64,000 nt of DNA. Source: Lacibacter sp. H375 (lineage in GTDB: Bacteria; Bacteroidota; Bacteroidia; Chitinophagales; Chitinophagaceae). Positions 35,846 to 43,824 of this stretch are shown one piece after another (the stretch's first letter is position 1; every line of letters begins with the position of its first letter). The translations under genes and the position numbers were made by a program. Location of the stretch: contig NZ_JBBKTT010000001.1 in NCBI RefSeq assembly GCF_037892425.1, positions 3,286,001 through 3,350,000 of the forward strand, read 5' to 3'. The notes under the pieces are model-generated. The model did no database searches. It worked only from the letters and a program-made list of their open reading frames with translations, and was not told where the DNA came from.

Positions 35846-37552
35846 ATGGTTCTTGCAATTAGAAAATCAGCAATATGGATATTGATGCTGATTTCAATTT
35901 TCACAGCAACAAATGTGGTATCACAAAAGATTAACGGAGCAACTATTAATGTTGATCTTTCAAAAGCGATTGGTCCAATGTATCCGGCATGGGCATGGTT
36001 CGGTTACGATGAGCCAAATTACACTTACATGAAAGACGGCAAAAAGTTATTAACTGAAATTGCAGCATTAAGTCCTGTGCCTGTTTATGTGCGTGCGCAT
36101 AGTTTGTTAGTTACGGGTGATGGTGAGGCGGCGCTGAAATGGGGATCAACAAATGCCTATACAGAAGATGAAAATGGAAATCCGATCTACAACTGGAAAA
36201 TCATTGACAGTATATTCGATACATACGTTCAACGTGGTATGAAACCACTTGCACAAATTGGGTTTATGCCTCAGGCTCTTTCTACCAACCCAGAGCCTTA
36301 CAGGCATTACTGGAAACCAGGCGATCCATATTCTGATATTGTAACAGGCTGGGCATACCCGCCAAAAGATTATAAAAAATGGGCAGAATTGGTTTATCAA
36401 TGGGTAAAGCATTCGGTAGAACGCTATGGTAAAAAAGAAGTGGAAAGTTGGTACTGGGAACTTTGGAATGAACCCAATGGGTTTTATTGGAAGGCCAGCA
36501 TGCAGGAGTTTCATAAACTTTATGACTACACTGCTGATGCAGTAAAGCGTGCATTGCCTACAGCAAAAATGGGAGGTAACAATGTTGCAGCAACTGCTGT
36601 CGAGGATGCACAAAAATGGTTACATGAATTTATCAAACACTGCTTAACTGGTAAAAATTATGTAACCGGCAAAATTGGGTCTCCGTTAGATGCAGTGTTG
36701 TTTCATGCAAAAGGATCACCACGGGTTATAGATGGACATGTGAGAATGAACATGGGTAGACAATTGAAAGATATTGAAACAGGATTTAAGATTGTTGCTT
36801 CGTATCCGCAACTAAAAAATATACCCATTATCATTGGTGAATCTGATCCAGAGGGATGTGCTGCATGCGGTATGGCTACTAACCCGGAAAATGCATACAG
36901 GAACGGCACCATGTATTCCAGTTATACAGCAGCTTCTTTTGCACGCAAATATGCGTTGGCAGATTTATATAAGGTTAATTTTTTAGGAGCAGTTAACTGG
37001 TCATTTGAGTTCGAAAATCAACCATGGTTTTATGGCTTCAGAGATCTTGCTACTAACGGTGTAGATAAACCAGTATTAAATGTATTCCGGATGTTTGGGA
37101 TGATGAAAGGGAACCGTGTTAGCCTTACATCGAATCATGGGTACGACCTACGCACATCTGTTGATTCAAGTTTTCGAAAATCATATACTGATATTAACGG
37201 AATGGCTTGTAAGTCTGCAAATCAGGCAACAGTTATGATTTGGAACTATCATGATGATGATGTAAAAAGTGAAGCTGAAAAAGTATCTGTAACAATTAAA
37301 GGAGTCCCAACAAAACAGTTGATGCTGTACCACTATCGTATTGATGATAAATACAGCAACTCGTATGAGCTCTGGAAAAAAATGGGTTCTCCAAAAAGTC
37401 CATCAACAGAACAAATTGCAGAATTGGAAAAAGCCGGTCAGTTGCATTTATATGGTTCGCCGCAATGGATAAAATCAAACAACGGACAAGTGACTCTCAA
37501 TTTTGAATTACCACGCCAGGGCGTTTCTTTCCTTAAACTGGAATGGCAATAA
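35846..37552 (+). CDS. Glycoside hydrolase family 39 enzyme, exported
   Basis: A hydrophobic N-terminus (about residues 9-27, ending VVSQ) acts as signal peptide or anchor. The (beta/alpha)8 clan A signatures are clear: general acid Glu209 in WELWNEPN and a probable nucleophile Glu332 in IIIGESDPEG. Spacing and flanking motifs (PVPVYVRAHS, NFLGAVNWSFEFENQPW) fit GH39, which includes beta-xylosidases, iduronidases and arabinose- or galactose-releasing members. Release of xylose or arabinose units is inferred from the locus. It opens the sugar-acid gene run, 39 bases before the dehydratase. Confidence 0.85.
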   Translation: MVLAIRKSAIWILMLISIFTATNVVSQKINGATINVDLSKAIGPMYPAWAWFGYDEPNYTYMKDGKKLLTEIAALSPVPVYVRAHSLLVTGDGEAALKWGSTNAYTEDENGNPIYNWKIIDSIFDTYVQRGMKPLAQIGFMPQALSTNPEPYRHYWKPGDPYSDIVTGWAYPPKDYKKWAELVYQWVKHSVERYGKKEVESWYWELWNEPNGFYWKASMQEFHKLYDYTADAVKRALPTAKMGGNNVAATAVEDAQKWLHEFIKHCLTGKNYVTGKIGSPLDAVLFHAKGSPRVIDGHVRMNMGRQLKDIETGFKIVASYPQLKNIPIIIGESDPEGCAACGMATNPENAYRNGTMYSSYTAASFARKYALADLYKVNFLGAVNWSFEFENQPWFYGFRDLATNGVDKPVLNVFRMFGMMKGNRVSLTSNHGYDLRTSVDSSFRKSYTDINGMACKSANQATVMIWNYHDDDVKSEAEKVSVTIKGVPTKQLMLYHYRIDDKYSNSYELWKKMGSPKSPSTEQIAELEKAGQLHLYGSPQWIKSNNGQVTLNFELPRQGVSFLKLEWQ

Positions 37553-37591
37553 AAAGGGAAATTATTTAAGTATTACAAAGAATAACACAAT

Positions 37592-38794
37592 ATGAAAATT
37601 CAGGCAATCAGAACAAAACTATATCAATGGAAAGGCCCGGTTAAAACAACGGACACCATTTTTGCAACTCCCTTAAGTGCATTGCCCTTTCAAAGCGATG
37701 CGCAAGCTCCTTTCCGCTTTTTTAGTTGGTTGGTGGTTGAAGTTGAAACTGACGAAGGACATATCGGCTACGGTAATGCAGGATTGTGTCCCGATGTAAC
37801 AAAACTTATTATTGATACAAAGCTGTCAGCATTGTTGCTGGGCGAAAATCCACTGAACACTGAATATCTATATGAAAAAATGTACAGGTCAACAGTTGCC
37901 TACGGAAGAAAAGGTGCTGCTGTGGCTGCAATAAGTGCCATCGATATTGCACTTTGGGATATCAAAGGACATGTAATGAAGCAGCCGGTGTTTATGCTAT
38001 TGGGCGGTCGTACAAAAGCAACAATACCTACTTATTACAGCAGATTATACACCCGTAACCTTACGAATCTTGAAGCAGAAGCTGTACATTATAAACAAGA
38101 AGGTTTTACGGGAATGAAAATGCGTTGCGGTTATCCAATGACCGATGGTATGCAGGGACTAAAGAAGAATGTTGAAATGGTAAAAGTTGTTCGTGATGCT
38201 GTGGGTGATGATGTAGATATTATGCTGGAAGCTTACATGGGTTTCAATTATTCGTATGCTAAGCAGTTATTAAAAGAATTAGAACCGTATAATCTCAGAT
38301 GGGCCGAAGAGTTACTGCTGCCTGATGAAATTCACAACTTCGCTAAATTAAAACAATCAACATCAATTCCGATATCAGGTGGTGAACACGAATATACACG
38401 CTACGGATTTCACGATTTGTTGCAGGCAGGTGCGTTAGATATTTTTCAATTTGATACCAATCGTGTGGGCGGTTTTACTGAAGCGCAAAAGATTTGTAAT
38501 ATGGCATTGGTACACGGAGTAGAAGTAATACCACATGGTGGACAAATGCACAACCTGCATGTTGTAATGAGTTCGTTCGCAGCTCCAATGGCTGAGTACT
38601 TTCCACAAACCGAAATTGAAGTTGGAAATGAAATGTTCTGGTACATCTTTGATGGTGAAGCAATAGCTGAGAATGGGCAACTGCAGTTGGATGATAACAA
38701 ACCGGGAATGGGACTTACACTCAGTGATGAATATCTCGATCAGTTTGATATAATAACCAAAGAATCTTTTCTTAAGGTAAACGTGAATCTTTAA
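37592..38794 (+). CDS. Enolase-superfamily sugar-acid dehydratase (mandelate racemase/muconate lactonizing type)
   Basis: A 400-residue cytoplasmic enzyme. The capping domain is followed by a barrel with metal-ligand candidates Glu213 (DIMLEAYMGF), Glu239 (RWAEELLLP) and Glu265 (ISGGEHEYTRYG), and a catalytic His in VIPHGGQMHNLH. The GGEHE block and general look resemble the rhamnonate dehydratase subgroup, which removes water from aldonates to form 2-keto-3-deoxy acids. Given the arabinose context, L-arabinonate, D-xylonate or L-rhamnonate/fuconate are the likely substrates. It is flanked by GH39 and an SDR in a tight operon. Confidence 0.85.
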   Translation: MKIQAIRTKLYQWKGPVKTTDTIFATPLSALPFQSDAQAPFRFFSWLVVEVETDEGHIGYGNAGLCPDVTKLIIDTKLSALLLGENPLNTEYLYEKMYRSTVAYGRKGAAVAAISAIDIALWDIKGHVMKQPVFMLLGGRTKATIPTYYSRLYTRNLTNLEAEAVHYKQEGFTGMKMRCGYPMTDGMQGLKKNVEMVKVVRDAVGDDVDIMLEAYMGFNYSYAKQLLKELEPYNLRWAEELLLPDEIHNFAKLKQSTSIPISGGEHEYTRYGFHDLLQAGALDIFQFDTNRVGGFTEAQKICNMALVHGVEVIPHGGQMHNLHVVMSSFAAPMAEYFPQTEIEVGNEMFWYIFDGEAIAENGQLQLDDNKPGMGLTLSDEYLDQFDIITKESFLKVNVNL

Positions 38795-38804
38795 AAGCAG
38801 ATAT

Positions 38805-39581
38805 ATGGAAAAACGAATTCTGGATCTTTTTAAACTTAATGGATACGTAGCCTTGATTGTTGGAGGGAACAGGGGCCTTGGTTTGTCAATGGCCAAAGCA
38901 CTGGCAGAGGCAGGAGCAGCTATATCAATTGCAGCAAGAGATGAAGCTGCAAACAATAAAGCAGCAATATTGCTTCAGTCGGAATACAATGTGGAAGCAA
39001 TAAGTATACAATGTGATGTAACAAATGAGCAAAGTGTAAAAGATGCTGTTGCAAAAACTGTTGAAAAATTTGGAAAAATTGATATACTGATAAATTCAGC
39101 GGGTATCAATATCAGGGGTTCAATTGAAAATTTGTCGGTAGAAGAGTTTACGAAAGTTCAACAGGTAAATGTAACAGGCGCATGGTTAGCTTGTCGTGAA
39201 GTACTTCCTTTCATGAAAAAAAATAAGTATGGCCGTATCATTAATATCGGTTCAATGCTTTCTGTTACGGCTATACCTGAGCGTACACCTTATGCTACCA
39301 GTAAAGGTGCAGTGCTGCAACTTACACGTTCATTGGCAATAGAAGTTGCAAACGAAGGTATTACAGTTAATGCGTTGTTGCCGGGCCCATTTGCTACGGA
39401 TCTTAATCTTCCATTGTTAGAAGATCCGGAAAAATACAAAGCATTTATTGCAAAGGTACCAATGGGCCGTTGGGGAGAGTTGTATGAAATAGGTGGTATT
39501 GCTTTATACCTGGCAAGCCCTGCTTCAAGTTTTACTACAGGTAGTTGTATTTCTGTTGATGGGGGATGGGTATCTGTTTAA
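38805..39581 (+). CDS. SDR family oxidoreductase
   Basis: Classical short-chain dehydrogenase of 258 residues. The cofactor motif is GGNRGLG (residues 20-26), an NSAG block is at 97-100, and the catalytic Ser150, Tyr163 and Lys167 (YATSK) are present. The end GSCISVDGGWVSV is standard. In this operon it could be the aldose 1-dehydrogenase that starts an oxidative pentose route, a 2-keto-3-deoxy-acid 4-dehydrogenase, or a gluconate-5-dehydrogenase-like enzyme; the last resembles its N-terminus (LFKLNGYVALIVGGNRGLG). The gap to the dehydratase gene is 10 bases. Confidence 0.9.
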   Translation: MEKRILDLFKLNGYVALIVGGNRGLGLSMAKALAEAGAAISIAARDEAANNKAAILLQSEYNVEAISIQCDVTNEQSVKDAVAKTVEKFGKIDILINSAGINIRGSIENLSVEEFTKVQQVNVTGAWLACREVLPFMKKNKYGRIINIGSMLSVTAIPERTPYATSKGAVLQLTRSLAIEVANEGITVNALLPGPFATDLNLPLLEDPEKYKAFIAKVPMGRWGELYEIGGIALYLASPASSFTTGSCISVDGGWVSV

Positions 39582-39602
39582 ACTATATTCTAATAATTAT
39601 TT

Positions 39603-40625
39603 ATGAGAGAAAATATTCGTCTGGTTCAATTAGGTAATTCAGGTTTACAGAGAAAGCTGGCATTAGTACAAGAGCCTTTTTTGATTTTGCTAAATAACTT
39701 TAGTACAGCATACGATTTGATACTCGAAGTAATCAAAACAAAAACAGATGTACGATTACTGATTGAAAATACTCTTTCCTCTTTACAACTTGAGTACGAT
39801 CTGGTTTATGAAGGGAAAACGGATTGGAAAATTTTGCCGTCGTTTGATTGTCCGCAAAATCCTTTTGCCTGCCTTGTTTCAGGAACGGGATTAACACATA
39901 AGAACAGTGCGCTTAACAGGCAGATGATGCATGCGGCAAAAGAAGAAACCCTCACCGACAGTATGAAAATGTATCAATGGGGGCTTGAAGCTGGTCAGCC
40001 AGATGATGGCCAAATAGGAGTACAGCCCGAATGGTTTTATAAAGGCACGGGGTTGATTCTGAAAGGGCACGGTGAGCCTCTTGTTATACCTGCATATGCC
40101 AACGATGGAGGAGAAGAGCCGGAAGTAGCAGGTGTATATGTGGTAAATGAAAACGGCCAGCCTTACCGTGTTGGTTTTACTACGGCTAATGAATTTTCTG
40201 ATCATGTAATGGAACGAAAAAATTATCTCTACCTGGCACCTTCTAAAATACGTGGCTGTGCAATTGGACCTGAATTGGTTCTTGATATTGATTTCAGCAA
40301 TTTAGAAGGAAGTGTAAAAGTTATCAGAAATCAAGAGGACTTATGGACGTCACAAATAAATACCGGTGAAAAAAATATGGCGCACTCATTGGCAAATCTT
40401 GAATATCATCATTTCAAGTATGAAGATCACCGTCAGCCATTTCAGGTGCACATTCATTTTTTTGGTGCAGATGCTTTCAGCTTTGGGTCCGGTATCAAGT
40501 TGCAAGGTGGAGATATCATGGAAGTAGAGTGGAAGGGGTTAGGAAGAGCTTTAAAGAATCCCGTATTAGTGGAAGACAGAACTGAAAAAATGATAGAAAT
40601 ACAGGCAATAAGTAAAAATCATTAA
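39603..40625 (+). CDS. FAH-superfamily protein, AraD1/GguC-like
   Basis: A 340-residue protein. The C-terminal half shows fumarylacetoacetate-hydrolase-fold features: PEVAGVYVVNENGQPYRVG, FTTANEFSDH, and YLAPSKIRGCAIGPELVLD. An N-terminal domain of about 110 residues precedes it. From memory this matches the AraD1/GguC group seen beside arabinose and galactose genes. Members of the superfamily act as 2-keto-3-deoxy-arabonate dehydratases or as 2,4-diketo-acid hydrolases. In this operon it would act on the product of the dehydratase, giving either 2-oxoglutarate semialdehyde or pyruvate plus a C2 fragment. The exact reaction is inferred. Confidence 0.78.
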   Translation: MRENIRLVQLGNSGLQRKLALVQEPFLILLNNFSTAYDLILEVIKTKTDVRLLIENTLSSLQLEYDLVYEGKTDWKILPSFDCPQNPFACLVSGTGLTHKNSALNRQMMHAAKEETLTDSMKMYQWGLEAGQPDDGQIGVQPEWFYKGTGLILKGHGEPLVIPAYANDGGEEPEVAGVYVVNENGQPYRVGFTTANEFSDHVMERKNYLYLAPSKIRGCAIGPELVLDIDFSNLEGSVKVIRNQEDLWTSQINTGEKNMAHSLANLEYHHFKYEDHRQPFQVHIHFFGADAFSFGSGIKLQGGDIMEVEWKGLGRALKNPVLVEDRTEKMIEIQAISKNH

Positions 40626-40657
40626 AGAAGTTTTAATCTAATAACAGTACAGTTTAC

Positions 40658-41962
40658 ATGAATAATATACACCCATCTTTTTCGGAAAATAAACCATTGC
40701 GGCTTCGGTGGGTAATGATAGCGTTTGCTTTTTTTGCAACCGTTCTAAATTATATACATCGCTTGTCATTTAATTATTTGAGTGCCGATGGTGAATTGAG
40801 GAAGCTTATTCCTGATGATGCTTTTGGGTATATCGGTACAGCTTTCTTTATAGCTTATATGTTGTCGAATGCTTTTTCCGGATTGTTAATTGACCGGGTT
40901 GGTACAAGAATTGGCTATTCAATTTGCATGGCTTTCTGGACAACTGCCGGATTGTTTCATGCATTTGCTGTAACACCACTACAATTTGGTATTTGCAGAT
41001 TCATGCTGGGTATTGGTGAAGCGGGCAACTGGCCTGCAGCATTAAAACTTACCAGTGAGTGGTTTCCTCCGAATGAACGATCAACTGCTGCAGGTATATT
41101 TAACAGTGGTTCTGCGTTAGGTGCTATCATCGTTCCTCCCTTAGTTGCTGTTATGGCAGTAAGCTATGGATGGCAATCAACATTCATTATTCTCGCAGCG
41201 TTTGGATATCTCTGGTTAGTAGTTTATTGGTTTGTTTATTACACGCCTGAACATTCAGCAAAGCAAGCAAAAGCAAGAGTTATTCCAGCACTGAAACTTC
41301 TGAAAAATAAATATGTTTCAAAGCTGTTACTCGCAAAAATATTTATCGAACCACTATGGTACTTTGTTACCTTTTGGATTGGCCGTTACCTGGTTGATGT
41401 TCACAGTTGGGATCTGAAGCAAATTGGATGGTATGCGATGATACCATTCATCATGGCAGATCTTGGTAATATTATTGGAGGCTACTTTACACAATTTATC
41501 ATCAGAAAAGGTGTTGCAATTCCAAAAGCAAGAAGAATTGCTATAGCAGTTTCAGGGGTATTGATGGCAGCGCCATTGCTGATTGCTCCTTTAATAGTTT
41601 CTACGCCTATGTCTGCTCTTATTGTTTTTGGATTATCCGGCTTTGGTTACACATCATATACTGCAAACGCTCTTGCTTTAACAGCGGATGTTGTTCCGAA
41701 ATCTTCCGCTGCATCTGCATGGGGTCTTTCGTGTATCGGAAATGGAATTGGTGGTGCAATTTTTCAAACACTTTCAGGGCTTACACTTATCACATTTTCA
41801 ACAAAGTTGGGTTATGCAGGGGCTTATCATATTCTCTTCCTTGGCTTTGGAGTTATGGTGGTAATAGGAGTACTTATTTTACTTTATTTGTCAGGTCCTT
41901 TTGCAAGGGATAAAGCTTTGGAAGAATATGCAAATGGAGACCAGCAACTTGTTGTTGCATAA
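40658..41962 (+). CDS. MFS transporter, sugar-acid (anion:cation symporter) type
   Basis: A 434-residue protein with about 12 membrane helices. The N-terminus RWVMIAFAFFATVLNYIHR, the loop motif LIDRVGTRIGYSI, and CRFMLGIGEAGNWPAALK with EWFPPNERSTAAGIFNSGSA are signatures of the ACS subfamily, including ExuT, LgoT and related hexuronate and aldonate carriers. It would import uronates or aldonates across the inner membrane. Its position between the FAH and aldehyde dehydrogenase genes (gaps of 32 and 6 bases) supports a sugar-acid substrate over a neutral sugar. Confidence 0.9.
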   Translation: MNNIHPSFSENKPLRLRWVMIAFAFFATVLNYIHRLSFNYLSADGELRKLIPDDAFGYIGTAFFIAYMLSNAFSGLLIDRVGTRIGYSICMAFWTTAGLFHAFAVTPLQFGICRFMLGIGEAGNWPAALKLTSEWFPPNERSTAAGIFNSGSALGAIIVPPLVAVMAVSYGWQSTFIILAAFGYLWLVVYWFVYYTPEHSAKQAKARVIPALKLLKNKYVSKLLLAKIFIEPLWYFVTFWIGRYLVDVHSWDLKQIGWYAMIPFIMADLGNIIGGYFTQFIIRKGVAIPKARRIAIAVSGVLMAAPLLIAPLIVSTPMSALIVFGLSGFGYTSYTANALALTADVVPKSSAASAWGLSCIGNGIGGAIFQTLSGLTLITFSTKLGYAGAYHILFLGFGVMVVIGVLILLYLSGPFARDKALEEYANGDQQLVVA

Positions 41963-41968
41963 CAATTA

Positions 41969-43576
41969 ATGAAGTGTACTATGATAAATAAATTTACAGG
42001 CGCAAATTATATCGGTTACGTTGTAAGTAAGGAAGGTACAACAACGTTCCAGGCATTTTCACCTGCAACTAATCGTTTTTTAGATGACAGATTTCATCTT
42101 GCAACTGAAAAGGAATTTGAGCAGGCACTTCAATTAGCTGAGCAAACATTTGTAACATATAGTGCTATTGCTGCGACAAAGCGGGCCGATTTTCTTGATG
42201 CAATTGCAGATGAAATTATTGCGCTTGGAGATGTACTGATTGATCGTTGTACCGCAGAAACAGCATTGCCTTCTGCTCGTATAATTGGAGAACGTGCAAG
42301 AACATGTAGTCAGTTGAAATTATTTGCACAGTTATTACGTGACGGTTGGTGGGTTGATGCCCGTATTGATACTGCGCAACCAGACAGACAACCTCTGCCA
42401 AAACCGGATATCCGTCGTATGTTGGTTCCGGTTGGTACAGTTGCAGTTTTTGGTGCCAGTAACTTTCCATTAGCTTTTTCAACAGCAGGAGGCGATACAG
42501 TCTCAGCATTAGCTGCAGGATGCCCGGTAATTGTAAAGGCGCACTCATCACACCCTGGTACCAATGAGTTAATTGCTTCAGCAATTATAAAAGCAGCCGA
42601 AAAAACGGGAATGCCGGAAGGAGTGTTTTCATCACTTTATCTTTCACATGAAGATGCTATAAAGCTTGTACAACATAGAGCCATTAAGGCTGTAGGTTTC
42701 ACCGGTTCACGTGCAGTAGGTATGCGGTTATTTCATGCAGCAGCATCTCGTCCAGATCCAATTCCTGTGTTTGCCGAAATGAGCGCTGTAAATCCTGTTG
42801 TGTTGCTGCAAGGCGCACTAAAATTGAACAATGAAAAAATTGCAAAAGACTTAGCTGCTTCTATTACACTTGGTGCAGGCCAGTTTTGCACAAACCCGGG
42901 ATTGATCTTGTTGATTGATGATGAACATTCTAAAATTTTCCTGAAAAGTCTTGAGCATGAAATTAACAGCAAGGAGCCTGCTGCAATGTTGAACAGAAAT
43001 ATTTATAAAGTTTATAATGATTGTTTGCAAATAAGGCAGCTGAGTTCAGTTGTTCAGTTGCTGGCGAAATCAGTTAAACAAGCTGATTCTGACAGAAGCG
43101 AAGCCCAACCGGTTGTGTATTCAGTTAGTGCAGAAAATTTTCTTTCCCATAAAGAATTAAGTGAGGAAATATTCGGCCCGGCATCTCTTGTGGTAGTATG
43201 TAAAAGCAATGACGAATTGTGTAAAGTATTGAGTTCAATGGATGGACAATTAACTGCAACAGTTCATGCATCAGCAGATGACGTATTGGAAACAAAGGCT
43301 GTAGTTGAAAGGATTACTCTAAAGGCAGGAAGAGTTATTTACGGTGGGTATCCAACTGGAGTTGAAGTATGCCATTCAATGCAGCATGGAGGACCTTTCC
43401 CCTCTACAACAGATGGACGTTCAACTTCTGTAGGCACAGGAGCAATCTATCGTTTTATTCGACCATTGGCCTATCAGGATTTCCCTGATCATCTACTTCC
43501 GGATTCATTACAAAATAGAAATCCTTTAGGCATATTACGATTGATTAATGGTGAATGGACAACCCGGGAGATTTAA
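41969..43576 (+). CDS. Aldehyde dehydrogenase, 2-oxoglutarate-semialdehyde (2,5-dioxovalerate) type
   Basis: A 535-residue NAD(P)-dependent aldehyde dehydrogenase. The cofactor stretch FGASNFPLAFSTAGGDTVSA and GCPVIVKAHSSHPGTNELI, the glutamate motif FAEMSAVNPV, and the catalytic cysteine in GAGQFCTNPG agree with the KGSADH/Vibrio AldH group and not with ordinary betaine or acetaldehyde dehydrogenases. This enzyme is the last step of the non-phosphorylative pentose route, oxidising 2,5-dioxopentanoate to 2-oxoglutarate. A second in-frame ATG lies 12 bases downstream of the chosen start. The gene ends the run; a 248-base spacer follows. Confidence 0.88.
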   Translation: MKCTMINKFTGANYIGYVVSKEGTTTFQAFSPATNRFLDDRFHLATEKEFEQALQLAEQTFVTYSAIAATKRADFLDAIADEIIALGDVLIDRCTAETALPSARIIGERARTCSQLKLFAQLLRDGWWVDARIDTAQPDRQPLPKPDIRRMLVPVGTVAVFGASNFPLAFSTAGGDTVSALAAGCPVIVKAHSSHPGTNELIASAIIKAAEKTGMPEGVFSSLYLSHEDAIKLVQHRAIKAVGFTGSRAVGMRLFHAAASRPDPIPVFAEMSAVNPVVLLQGALKLNNEKIAKDLAASITLGAGQFCTNPGLILLIDDEHSKIFLKSLEHEINSKEPAAMLNRNIYKVYNDCLQIRQLSSVVQLLAKSVKQADSDRSEAQPVVYSVSAENFLSHKELSEEIFGPASLVVVCKSNDELCKVLSSMDGQLTATVHASADDVLETKAVVERITLKAGRVIYGGYPTGVEVCHSMQHGGPFPSTTDGRSTSVGTGAIYRFIRPLAYQDFPDHLLPDSLQNRNPLGILRLINGEWTTREI

Positions 43577-43824
43577 TGCTTATTACCCTAAAGTAAAATC
43601 AAAAAAGATATAGTCACACTTAAGCTGTGATTCTCAAAATCAAAAGAGCCATTTAAGTGATTTCAGGCGGCAGCAAACCTTGCCGCTTAATGATAAACCT
43701 GAATGAGCTGTGTTGTAATGGATAAAAATATTGCAGAGAATATTCATTGTAAAAATCTTAGCACTTATGTTGATTTGATCCAGTCTCAATAATCATAATT
43801 CATTAACCATTTTATTATTCAAGC

